A stretch of 64,000 bases of DNA from Streptomyces sp. NBC_01296. Lineage in GTDB: Bacteria > Actinomycetota > Actinomycetes > Streptomycetales > Streptomycetaceae. This document shows, piece after piece, positions 43,161-55,300 of this stretch (position 1 is its first letter; every line of letters starts with the position of its first letter). The notes under the pieces are model-generated. The model saw nothing but the letters and a program-made list of their open reading frames with translations, searched no databases and was not told where the DNA came from. The DNA is taken from positions 2,108,001 through 2,172,000 of the forward strand of contig NZ_CP130720.1 of the NCBI RefSeq assembly GCF_035984415.1. The letters run 5' to 3'. The position numbers were made by a program, and so were the translations under genes.

Positions 43161-46100
43161 ATGATCCTGCTGCTGTCGACGTCCGACACCGATCTGCTCA
43201 GCGCCCGCGCCGCGGACGGCCCCGTGCCGTACCGGTTCGCGAACCCGTCCCGCCTTCCCCTCGACGACCTGCCCGGGCTGCTCGACGGCGTCGACCTGGT
43301 CGTCGTACGCCTCCTCGGCGGCCTGCGCGCCTGGCAGGACGGCCTCGACCTGCTCCTGGCGCCTGCCCAGACCCGCCCGGTGGTGGTCCTCACCGGCGAA
43401 CAGGCCCCGGACGCCCAGCTGATGGAGGCCTCCACGGTCCCGATCGGCATCGCGGCCGAGGCGCACGGCTACCTAGCCCACGGCGGCCCCGCCAACCTGG
43501 ACCAGCTGGCCCGGTTCCTCTCCGACACCGTGCTGCTCACCGGCCACGGCTTCGAGCCGCCGGCCGCCGCGCCCACCTGGGGCCCGCTGGAGCGCACGCC
43601 GGGGACCACCGAGGGTCCGCGGATCGCCGTGCTGTACTACCGCGCCCACCAGATGAGCGGCAACACCGCCTTCGTGCACGCCCTGTGCGACGCGATCGAG
43701 GCCCAGGACGCCCGGGCGCTCCCCCTCTACGTGTCCTCCCTGCGCACCCCGGAGCCGGACCTGATCGCCGCGCTGGAGTCGGCGGACGCGGTCGTCACCA
43801 CCGTCCTCGCGGCCGGCGGCACCAAGCCCGCCACCGCCTCGGCGGGCGGCGACGACGAGTCGTGGGACGCGGGTGCGCTGGCCGCGCTCGGCGTCCCGAT
43901 CCTGCAGGCCCTGTGCCTGACCGGCTCGCGCAGCGCCTGGGAGGAGAACGACGAGGGCCTGTCCCCGCTCGACGCCGCGACGCAGGTCGCCGTGCCCGAG
44001 TTCGACGGCCGCCTGATCACCGTCCCGTTCTCCTTCAAGGAGCTCGACGAGGACGGCCTGCCCGCGTACGTCGCCGACCCCGAGCGGGCCGCCCGCGTCG
44101 CCGGCATCGCCGTCCGGCACGCCCGGCTGCGCCACATCGAGCGCCGCGACAAGAAGATCGCGCTCGTCCTCTCCGCGTACCCCACCAAGCACTCCCGCAT
44201 CGGCAACGCGGTCGGCCTCGACACCCCGGCCAGCGCCGTGGAGCTGCTGCGCACGCTCATCGCGGGCGGCTACGACTTCGGCCCCGTCGAGGAGATCCCG
44301 GGCCTGGTCTCCGGCGACGGCGACGAGCTGATCCGCGCCCTGATCGAGGCCGGCGGCCACGACCAGGACTGGCTGACCGAGGAGCAGCTGGCCCGCAACC
44401 CGGTCCGGATCCCGGCCGCCGACTACAAGCGGTGGTTCGCCGAGCTCCCGGCCGAACTGCAGGGCAGCGTCAACGAACACTGGGGCGAGGCCCCGGGCAA
44501 CATGTTCGTGGACCGCTCGGCCAACCCGGAGGGCGACATCGTGCTCGCGGCCCTGCGCCGCGGGAACCTCCTCATCCTGATCCAGCCGCCGCGCGGTTTC
44601 GGCGAGAACCCGATCGCGATCTACCACGACCCGGACCTGCCGCCCTCGCACCACTACCTGGCCGCGTACCGCTGGATCCAGGCGCGCGCGGAGGACGGCG
44701 GTTTCGGCGCCGACGCGATGATCCACCTGGGCAAGCACGGCAACCTGGAGTGGCTGCCGGGCAAGAACGCCGGCCTGTCCGCGGCCTGCGCGCCCGACGC
44801 CGCGCTCGGCGATCTGCCGCTGATCTACCCGTTCCTGGTCAACGACCCGGGCGAGGGCACCCAGGCCAAGCGCCGCGTGCACGCCACCCTGGTCGACCAC
44901 CTGGTGCCGCCGATGGCGCGCGCGGAGTCGTACGGGGACATCGCGCGCCTGGAGCAGCACCTGGACGAGTACGCCCAGATCTCGGCGATGGACCCGGCCA
45001 AGCTGCCGGCCATCCGCGCCCAGATCTGGACCCTGATCCAGGCCGCGAAGCTCCACCACGACCTCGGTCTGGAGGAGCGCCCGGACGACGAGGGCTTCGA
45101 CGACTTCCTGCTGCACGTCGACGGCTGGCTGTGCGAGGTCAAGGACGCCCAGATCCGGGACGGCCTGCACGTCCTGGGCGGCGCCCCGACCGGCGAGGCC
45201 CGGGTCAACCTGGTCCTCGCCATCCTGCGCGCCCGTCAGATCTGGGGCGGTACCACGGCCCTGCCCGGCCTGCGCGAGGCGCTCGGCCTGGACGAGTCCG
45301 CGGCCACCCGTACGACCGCCGACGAGGCGGAGGCGGCGGCCCGCGCGCTGGTACAGGCGATGGAGGACGCGAACTGGGCCCCGGAGGCGGTGGCTTCGGT
45401 CGCCGCCGGTTACGCGGCGGACGTGGCGGCCGTCCTGGACTTCGCGGCCCGCGAGGTGGTCCCGCGGCTGGCCGGCACGACCGACGAGATCGCGCACGTG
45501 GTGAGCGCGCTGGACGGCGCCTTCGTCCCGGCGGGCCCCTCGGGTTCCCCGCTGCGCGGCCTGGTCAACGTCCTCCCGACGGGCCGCAACTTCTACTCGG
45601 TCGACCCCAAGGCCGTCCCGTCCCGCCTCGCGTGGGAGACGGGCCAGGCCCTGGCCGACTCCCTCCTCACCCGCTACCGCACGGACAACGGCGAGTGGCC
45701 CGCCTCGGTCGGCCTGTCCCTGTGGGGCACGAGCGCGATGCGCACCTCGGGCGACGACGTGGCCGAGGCGCTGGCCCTGCTGGGCATCCGCCCGGTGTGG
45801 GACGAGGCCTCGCGCCGCGTCACCGGCCTGGAGCCGATCCCGCTCGAGGAGCTGGGCCGCCCGCGCATCGACGTCACGCTGCGCATCTCGGGCTTCTTCC
45901 GGGACGCGTTCCCGCACGTGATCGGCCTGCTGGACGACGCGGTACGGCTGGCTGCGGGGCTGGACGAGCCCGCCTCGGAGAACTTCATCCGGGCCCACGC
46001 CCAGGCGGACCTGGCGGAGCACGGTGACGAGCGGCGCGCGACGACCCGTATCTTCGGCTCGCGCCCCGGCACGTACGGCGCCGGCATCCTCCAGCTGATC

Positions 46101-46769
46101 GACTCCCGCGACTGGCGTACGGACGCCGACCTCGCGGAGGTCTACACGGTGTGGGGCGGCTACGCGTACGGCCGCGGCCTGGAGGGCCGCCCGGCCCGCG
46201 CCGAGATGGAGACCGCGTACAAGCGGATCACGGTGGCCGCGAAGAACACGGACACCCGCGAGCACGACATCGCCGACTCGGACGACTACTTCCAGTACCA
46301 CGGCGGCATGGTGGCCACGGTCCGCGCCCTGCGCGGCACGGCCCCGGAGGCGTACATCGGCGACTCCACCCGCCCGGAGACGGTCAAGACCCGCACCCTG
46401 GTCGAGGAGACGTCCCGCGTCTTCCGCGCCCGCGTGGTCAACCCCAAGTGGATCGAGGCGATGCGCCGCCACGGCTACAAGGGCGCGTTCGAGCTGGCGG
46501 CGACCGTGGACTACCTCTTCGGCTACGACGCCACGACGGGCGTGGTCGCGGACTGGATGTACGACAAGCTCACGGAAACGTACGTCCTGGACCCGACGAA
46601 CCGCGCCTTCCTCGAGGAGGCCAACCCCTGGGCCCTGCACGGCATCGCGGAACGCCTCCTGGAGGCCGAGTCCCGCGGCATGTGGGAAAAGCCGGACCCC
46701 CAGATCCTCGAATCCCTCCGCCAGGTCTACCTGGACACGGAGGGCAACCTGGAGGGCGAGGCGGAGTAG
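43161..46769 (+). CDS. cobN: Cobaltochelatase subunit CobN
   Basis: A 1202-aa protein; the ATG at 43161 is 11 nt after the ribosome site GAGGAAGG. It is the large subunit that binds the corrin and inserts Co2+ with ATP-driven AAA partners. Family signatures include YYRAHQMSGNTAFVHAL (about 158-174), LVLSAYPTKHSRIGNAVGLD (about 335-354), HLGKHGNLEWLPGKNAGLS (about 523-541) and GRNFYSVDPKAVPSRLAWETG (about 810-830). The partner ATPase subunits are not in the window. It is regulated by the riboswitch upstream and ends at a strong terminator. Confidence 0.97.
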   Translation: MILLLSTSDTDLLSARAADGPVPYRFANPSRLPLDDLPGLLDGVDLVVVRLLGGLRAWQDGLDLLLAPAQTRPVVVLTGEQAPDAQLMEASTVPIGIAAEAHGYLAHGGPANLDQLARFLSDTVLLTGHGFEPPAAAPTWGPLERTPGTTEGPRIAVLYYRAHQMSGNTAFVHALCDAIEAQDARALPLYVSSLRTPEPDLIAALESADAVVTTVLAAGGTKPATASAGGDDESWDAGALAALGVPILQALCLTGSRSAWEENDEGLSPLDAATQVAVPEFDGRLITVPFSFKELDEDGLPAYVADPERAARVAGIAVRHARLRHIERRDKKIALVLSAYPTKHSRIGNAVGLDTPASAVELLRTLIAGGYDFGPVEEIPGLVSGDGDELIRALIEAGGHDQDWLTEEQLARNPVRIPAADYKRWFAELPAELQGSVNEHWGEAPGNMFVDRSANPEGDIVLAALRRGNLLILIQPPRGFGENPIAIYHDPDLPPSHHYLAAYRWIQARAEDGGFGADAMIHLGKHGNLEWLPGKNAGLSAACAPDAALGDLPLIYPFLVNDPGEGTQAKRRVHATLVDHLVPPMARAESYGDIARLEQHLDEYAQISAMDPAKLPAIRAQIWTLIQAAKLHHDLGLEERPDDEGFDDFLLHVDGWLCEVKDAQIRDGLHVLGGAPTGEARVNLVLAILRARQIWGGTTALPGLREALGLDESAATRTTADEAEAAARALVQAMEDANWAPEAVASVAAGYAADVAAVLDFAAREVVPRLAGTTDEIAHVVSALDGAFVPAGPSGSPLRGLVNVLPTGRNFYSVDPKAVPSRLAWETGQALADSLLTRYRTDNGEWPASVGLSLWGTSAMRTSGDDVAEALALLGIRPVWDEASRRVTGLEPIPLEELGRPRIDVTLRISGFFRDAFPHVIGLLDDAVRLAAGLDEPASENFIRAHAQADLAEHGDERRATTRIFGSRPGTYGAGILQLIDSRDWRTDADLAEVYTVWGGYAYGRGLEGRPARAEMETAYKRITVAAKNTDTREHDIADSDDYFQYHGGMVATVRALRGTAPEAYIGDSTRPETVKTRTLVEETSRVFRARVVNPKWIEAMRRHGYKGAFELAATVDYLFGYDATTGVVADWMYDKLTETYVLDPTNRAFLEEANPWALHGIAERLLEAESRGMWEKPDPQILESLRQVYLDTEGNLEGEAE

Positions 46770-46783
46770 TCCGCAGTACGGGG

Positions 46784-46832
46784 AGCCGGACCGGCCTCCT
46801 CACCCGCGTACGGGTGGGAGGCCGGTCCGGCT
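46784..46832. terminator. Long GC-rich stem-loop after cobN
   Basis: AGCCGGACCGGCCTCC pairs with GGAGGCCGGTCCGGCT around an inner ACCCG/CGGGT stem, followed by CTTTG. It lies between cobN and the convergent P450 gene and can terminate both. Confidence 0.85.
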
Positions 46833-46864
46833 CTTTGCGTTCCGGCTCCCCCGGGCGGCTCAGC

Positions 46865-48121
46865 TCAGCTCAGCCGTACGGGCAGGCTGAGGAGCCCGCG
46901 GTGGCGGGGGTTGGACTGCCACCGCGCCTCGTGCGCCTCGTGCAGCCGCAGGCGGGGGAAGCGCTCGAGGATCCGGGTGAGGGCGATCTCGCCCTGCAGG
47001 CGGGCGAGCGGCGCCCCGAGGCAGTGGTGGATGCCGTGGCCGAAGGCGAGGTGGCGGCCCACGTCGGCCCGGCCGATGTCGAACCGGTCGGGGTCGGCGA
47101 ACACGGCCGGGTCCCGGTCGGCGCCGAGCAGCGAGATCTGGACGAACTCGCCCTTCTGGATGGTCACTGCGCCCACCTTGATGCGCTCGGTGGCGTAGCG
47201 GAACGACGCGAGGCCGGACGGGGACTCGTAGCGCAGGGCCTCCTCGACCGCGCCGTGCACCAGCTCCGGGTCGGCGCGCAGGGCGGCGAGCTGGTCGGGG
47301 TGGGTGAGCAGGGCGTGGATGCCGTTGGCGACGAGGTTGACCGTGGTCTGGTGGCCGGCGACGAAGAGGAGGAAGGACATGGAGGTGATCTCGTCCTCGG
47401 TGAGGGCGTCGCCGTCCTCGTCCCCGTCTGTGAGCAGGGCGGACAGCAGCCCGTCGTCGTCCGGGGTCTCGCGCTTGAGGGCGATGAGGGCGCGCAGGTA
47501 GCCGAGCATGTTCTCCGCCGTGAAGACGGAGACCTCGCCGTCGCCCTGGCCGCCGCCGATGCTGTTGCCCCGTATCCGGAGGATCTCGTGGTCCGCTTCG
47601 GAGGCGCCGAACAGCTCGAAGACGACCGCGACCGGCAGCGGGAGGGCGAACTCCGAGATCAGCTCGGCCTCGGCCTTCCCCTCCAGGGCGTCGAGCAGCC
47701 CGCCGACGAGCTGTTCGACCAAGGGCCGCAGGCTCGCGGTGCGGCGGGCGGTGAACGCCTTCTGGACGAGCTTGCGCAGCCGGGTGTGGTCGGGCGGGTC
47801 GGCATTGAGCATGTGCGAGAACATCGCCGCTCCGGGCCCTTCGGTGAGCCCGATGTGCCGGCCGAACCGCTGCGCGGCCTGGTTCTTCGACAGCCGCGGG
47901 TCGGCCAGGAGGGCCTTCGCCTCCGCGTGGCCGGTGACGACCCAGCCCTCGACAGCTCCGGGGCCGGGGTAGCGCAGGTAGCGGATGCCTCCGTCCTGCC
48001 GCCGGCTCCCGTAGACCTCGTGGGCGCGGTCCTGCCAGTCGTCGGCCAGGACCTCGGCGTGCTCGCGGTCACGGCCCTGGTGGTCACGGCCCTGGCGGTC
48101 GTGGGTGTTGCGGTCAGGCAT
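46865..48121 (-). CDS. Cytochrome P450 (second gene of the RiPP-like operon)
   Basis: A 418-aa soluble class I P450. The heme loop is FGHGIHHCLGAPLAR with Cys367. The K-helix ExxR is EEALRY (about 297). The I-helix reads FVAGHQTTVN, with Gln where Glu/Asp is usual, next to the conserved Thr. HTRLRKLV (about 113) is the C-helix heme contact. The N-terminus (1-30) is Asp/Arg/Gln-rich. The start overlaps the end of the short P450 gene by 8 bp, so it is co-expressed with the precursor peptide operon. It may oxidise the cross-linked peptide further, or act separately. It needs an external ferredoxin, not encoded here. Confidence 0.93.
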   Translation of the reverse strand: MPDRNTHDRQGRDHQGRDREHAEVLADDWQDRAHEVYGSRRQDGGIRYLRYPGPGAVEGWVVTGHAEAKALLADPRLSKNQAAQRFGRHIGLTEGPGAAMFSHMLNADPPDHTRLRKLVQKAFTARRTASLRPLVEQLVGGLLDALEGKAEAELISEFALPLPVAVVFELFGASEADHEILRIRGNSIGGGQGDGEVSVFTAENMLGYLRALIALKRETPDDDGLLSALLTDGDEDGDALTEDEITSMSFLLFVAGHQTTVNLVANGIHALLTHPDQLAALRADPELVHGAVEEALRYESPSGLASFRYATERIKVGAVTIQKGEFVQISLLGADRDPAVFADPDRFDIGRADVGRHLAFGHGIHHCLGAPLARLQGEIALTRILERFPRLRLHEAHEARWQSNPRHRGLLSLPVRLS

Positions 48122-49184
48122 GGTGCACCCGGTCCTTGTGGCCGACGTGGACGGTCTTCACCCCGAGGAGGCCGACGAGCGGCACGTCGGCGGTGCGCTG
48201 GCCGGGGGCGACGACGAGTCCGGTCCGGCGGATGTGGTCGAGCAGGAGTTCCGCCAGCGGCATGACCATGTGCCGCCCCCAGCAGCGCTCGCTCGCGTGG
48301 CCGAACGGCATGTACCCGGGGGTGGCGTCCGGGTCGAGGGTGTCCCACCGGGCGGGCCGGAACTCCTGCGGGGCCTCCCACAGGGCGGGGTCGCGGTGCG
48401 TGAGCAGCGGCAGCACGAGTACGTCGTCGCCGGACCCGATGCGCGAGTCGAGGGCGGGGTACTCGGGGCTGCGGTTGCGCAGCAGGTTCCAGGAGGGCGG
48501 CAGCAGCCGCATCGCCTCGTAGAGGACGTTCCGGTTCGAGTCGCCGTCGTCGAACGGGGAGCCGAGCCACAGGGCGTTCGCGACGAGGGTGGAGACGGTG
48601 AAGCAGACGGGAGCGGCCGCGCGCCGGTACATGCCCATGGCGTACCGGCGGTCGTGGTACCCCTCGGCCTCGGCGAACAGGCTGCCGATGTGGGTCAGGT
48701 GCGGGCCGGGCCGGGGCCGGCGCGGGAGCGCGGCTCCGGCGACGATCGTCGACCAGGTCAGCTTCGGGTCGATCTCCAGCGTCCGGGACATCAGGATCCG
48801 CAGCCGCGCGGGGTCGTCGCGCAGGATCAGATCCCGGAGGAAGTTGTGGCCGGTGAGGGGCCACGGCCCCGACAGGTCCGTGTCGTGGGGTATCGGGCTC
48901 TCCAGGGCTTTGCGCACGTCCTTGCCGATGGTGCGCATCACGGAAGAGGCCTCGGTCTTGGAAATGGACCGGCCGTGCAGGGGCTTGAATGTCGGCCGCT
49001 CGGTCTCCGTGGCTTTTCGCGCGGCGAGAATCCTGTCGGAGAGTTCCGCTCCGGCAATTCCGATGGTGTCCGACTCCAGCCGGACGAGGTCTTTTCCTAG
49101 GTGGTCGTCGATGAGTGCCTGGAGTCGTGGGGCGAATACGGTGGCACGGCGCGTACGCGCACGCGTCAGGGGCGTGGCTGGCAT
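48114..49184 (-). CDS. Short atypical cytochrome P450, probable peptide cross-linking enzyme
   Basis: A 356-aa P450, shorter than the usual 400 or more. The heme loop FGHASERCWGRHMVMP has Cys301, the PERF-like region is FRPARWD, and the ExxR is in YEAMRLLPP. The first 170 residues match the common P450 poorly and lack an easily seen C-helix motif. The gene begins 98 bp after a 37-codon gene whose product ends in six aromatic-rich residues. P450s next to such precursors are known to form C-C, C-N and C-O bonds between Trp and Tyr side chains (atropopeptides, biarylitides, cihunamides). That role is inferred here from context and size. Confidence 0.88.
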   Translation of the reverse strand: MPATPLTRARTRRATVFAPRLQALIDDHLGKDLVRLESDTIGIAGAELSDRILAARKATETERPTFKPLHGRSISKTEASSVMRTIGKDVRKALESPIPHDTDLSGPWPLTGHNFLRDLILRDDPARLRILMSRTLEIDPKLTWSTIVAGAALPRRPRPGPHLTHIGSLFAEAEGYHDRRYAMGMYRRAAAPVCFTVSTLVANALWLGSPFDDGDSNRNVLYEAMRLLPPSWNLLRNRSPEYPALDSRIGSGDDVLVLPLLTHRDPALWEAPQEFRPARWDTLDPDATPGYMPFGHASERCWGRHMVMPLAELLLDHIRRTGLVVAPGQRTADVPLVGLLGVKTVHVGHKDRVHHA

Positions 49185-49208
49185 ATGAGGGCTCCGGGGA
49201 ATGCCGAA

Positions 49209-49263
49209 GGCCCGTACACGGCGGGGCCGGAAGGGCCGACGCCGGCTCCACCGTGTACGGGCC
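49209..49263. terminator. Hairpin between precursor peptide and P450 genes
   Basis: GGCCCGTACACGG (49209-49221) and CCGTGTACGGGCC (49251-49263) form a perfect 13-bp stem. It starts about 20 nt after the precursor stop and ends 25 nt before the P450 start. Partial termination here would give more precursor than enzyme mRNA, as is usual in RiPP operons. Confidence 0.7.
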
Positions 49264-49282
49264 AGGTGCTGGGATTTCCGGC

Positions 49283-49396
49283 TTAGTACCAGAAGTACCA
49301 GGCGCTCTGCTTCAGGCTCGGCTCGCTCTTCTTGACGAACGAAAGGTCCCGGCAGATCGGGGTGCTGCGCAGGGCGGCGAGAATCGTCTTCTTCAT
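49283..49396 (-). CDS. Atropopeptide-like RiPP precursor peptide (core Ala-Trp-Tyr-Phe-Trp-Tyr)
   Basis: A 37-aa gene with ATG at 49394-49396, GGAGGG 7 nt upstream and stop TAA at 49283-49285. The leader begins Met-Lys-Lys and is basic and amphipathic (residues 1-31, with KKTILAALRSTPICRDL). The last six residues, 32-37, are A-W-Y-F-W-Y and end the protein. Tryptorubin A, the founding atropopeptide, is built from A-W-Y-I-W-Y at the C-terminus of a short precursor next to a P450. Here Phe replaces Ile, which adds one more aromatic ring. The next gene on the same strand is a short P450. An unmodified small peptide or leader-peptide attenuator is a less likely alternative. Confidence 0.88.
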   Translation of the reverse strand: MKKTILAALRSTPICRDLSFVKKSEPSLKQSAWYFWY

Positions 49397-52129
<2,733 letters not shown>

Positions 52130-52146
52130 TCCAGCCCGGCCCGGTC

Positions 52147-52175
52147 GCGGGGGCGGTCCGCTCGCCCGCCCCCGC
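52147..52175. terminator. GC-rich stem-loop after geosmin synthase
   Basis: GCGGGGGCGG (52147-52156) pairs with CCGCCCCCGC (52166-52175) around a 9-nt loop, 18 bp after the stop. Confidence 0.6.
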
Positions 52176-52327
52176 CCCCGCTGCCCTGAAACCGGATCCG
52201 CCGGTCAGACCGCGTCCCTCGTCCGGCCCATTCCGGGATGCGGCAGGAACCGGAGTCGCTGACGCTGGCCAAGACCCCGAAGCAGGCCCGTCGGCAGCGA
52301 AGCCGCACCCTACGCGCAGGAGTAGCC

Positions 52328-55300
52328 ATGGCGGTGGTCAGCGCCGACGGGGAGCCCGGGCCCGACGGCGACCGCACCCGAGGATTGCCCTCTGCCGTGG
52401 CCCAGGTCCTCGGACCGGACGGGGCGGTGGCCGGGGCGGGCTTCCTGGTCGCCGAAGACATCGTCGTCACCTGTGCGCACGTCGTCGAGGGCGCGGGCGG
52501 CGGACCCGGCGAGAGCGTACGGCTGGCCTTCCCCCACGCGGCGGGTGCGCCCCGCGCCGAGGGGCAGGTCCTGGTCGAGCCGTGGCGGGCCCCTGAGGAC
52601 GAGGACGTGGCCGTCGTACGCCTGAGCACCACCCCGGCGGGTGTGGAGGCGCTGCCGCTGGGCTCGGCGGCGGGCTGCCGGGGCCACGACGTGTGCTCGT
52701 ACGGGTTCCCCGCCCAGGCCCCGCCGGGCGGCCACTGGGGCTACGGCAGGGCCGGCGATCTGCTGTCGGCCGTCGAGGGCAGGGGCGTACACCTGCAGTT
52801 GACCCGCGCCAACGACCTGACCACCGGGTTCAGCGGCGGGCCGGTCCTCGACGAGAAGACCGGCCTGGTCATCGGCATGCTCACCGAGATCACGGCCACG
52901 GACGAGCACGGCAGGGGGCTGGGCATCGCCTATGCCACGCCGACGCAGGTCCTGCGGGAGGTCTGGCCGGCGCTGGCCGAGCAGGAGGTGTGTCCCTACC
53001 GGGGGCTGGAGCCGTTCACGGCGGAACACGCCCGGTGGTTCGAAGGCCGGAAGGACGCGGTACGGCAGGTACTGGACGGCCTGTTCCGGCACCAGCGGCT
53101 GACACTGCTGCTCGGCCCCTCCGGCTCAGGGAAATCCTCACTGATCCAGGCCGGTGTCCTGCGTGCGCTGGCCGCGGGCGAGCGGGGCAGCGACCGCTGG
53201 CTGCCCGTCATCGCCCGCCCCAGGCAGGACCTGCCGGCCGAACTCGAACGCGCCGGGCTGCCCGGGGCCGCCACTGCCGGACTCGCCGCGGCCGTGACCC
53301 GCCGACTGGCGTCCGAACCCGGGGCTCAACGTGTCGTGCTGGTCATCGACCAGTTCGAAGAGCTCCTCACCCAGCCGGCCGACAGTGAACGGCAGAAGCG
53401 GGGCCTGGCCGTCGTGGACCAGATCACCGCGGAGGTCCATGCGTACAGCGAGCTCAGCGTCGTCCTGATCATGCGCGACGACTTCTACCCCCGCTTGGCC
53501 GCCTTGGCTCCCCAGCTCCTGGAAGCCGCGACGCCCGGACTCCTCAACGTTCCGGGCACCCTGAGCCGGCAGGACTTGCACGACATCATCACCCTGCCCG
53601 CCCAGGACGTGGGGCTCCGCTTGCAGCCGGGGCTGGCCGAGCAGATCATCATCGACGTCCTCGCCACGACCCGCGAGGGAGCGGTGGCCCACCAGGTGCC
53701 CGCCACGGTACTGCCCCTGCTCGAGCTGACCCTCAGCCAGCTGTGGCAGCGACGCCAGGACGGATACCTCACCCACGACGCCTACCAGCGCATCGGCGGA
53801 GTCACCGGCAGCCTGACGACCTGGTGCGACACGGCCCTCAACCGGCTGCCCGCCGGTCACCGGACCATCGCCCAGCGGATCCTGACCTCCCTGGTGCGCC
53901 CGGCCGACCCGAACCACGACATCCCGGCCACCCGTGCCCAGATCCCGCTCGACGAGCTGCGCGACCTCGCGGCGAGCCCCGACGACGGTCCCGGCGGAGA
54001 CAAGGCCGTCGACGACGTCATCGCGGCACTCACACGCCATCGCATCATCACCACCCAGACGCTCCGCTCCCCCCGGCACCCCGATGCCCCTCCCGGGCAG
54101 CCGGTGGCCGAGCTGATCCATGACGCACTCATCCGCGACTGGGGCAAACTGCGGGACTGGGTCGCCCAAGACCACCGTTTCCACGAATGGCTGGACCACA
54201 CCCGGGAACAGCGCGACCGCTGGGCCGACAAAGCCGACCCAGGAGACCTCCTCGGGGGCACGGCGCTGGCGGAAGGCCTCGAATGGTCGCAGCAACGCCG
54301 TCTCCCGGGGGGCATTGCAGCCTTCCTCGCCGCGAGCCAGGACCGCCAGCAGGCCGTCATCCGGCGCAGCAGACGCCTCATCGCGGTGCTGGCAGGCTTC
54401 CTGGCCCTCGCCCTGATCGCCGCGGGCGGAGCACTGTGGCAGTGGCGGGCGGCCAACACCGAGAGGCAAGAGGCCTTGTCTCGGCAGCTGGCGGCCCAGT
54501 CACACACGTTCATCAGGACGAACCCGGAACTCGCCTCCCTGCTGGCTGTCCAGGCCTATCGCCACAGCCCGACCGCGGAATCACTCGAAAGCCTGCGCAC
54601 TGCCGCAGCCCTCCCGCTGAACCGCCGCTTGTCGGGCCACACCCAGACGGTGACCTCGGTGGCGTTCAGCCCCGACGGCAGAACGCTCGCCACCGGCAGT
54701 GACGACCACTCCGTGCGGCTGTGGGATGTGACGACCGGCCGACCCCGCAACAGACTGACCGGACACACGGACCAGGTGTATTCCGTGGCGTTCAGCCCCG
54801 ACGGCAAGTTCCTCGCCAGCGCCGGCCGCGACGGCGGAGTACGGCTGTGGAACGCGGCGGCCGGGGAGCCCTACGCCACCCTCAGCGGCCATACCGACGC
54901 GGTGTCCTCGGTGGCGTTCGGTCCCGACGGCAGAACCCTGGCGACGGCCAGTTACGACGGCAGCGTGCGGCTGTGGGACGTGGTCGCCGGGAAGAGGGGC
55001 CACACCCTGGATGCCGGCGAGGTGAATTCGGTTGCGTTCAGCCCGGACGGCAAGACCCTCGCCACCGGGGGCTCGCAGGACGAGGTGCAACTGTGGGACG
55101 TGACGACCGGCGGACCCCGCAGCAAACTGGCCGGACACACCGACGGGGTGAGGGCGGTGACGTTCAGCCCGGACGGCAAAACCCTGGCCACCACGGGCAA
55201 TGACGTCACCGTGAGACTGTGGGATGTCGCCAGCGACCGGCTCCGCAGCTCCCTGGACGCGAACGCGTTCTCGGTGGCGTTCAGCCCTGACAGCAAGACC

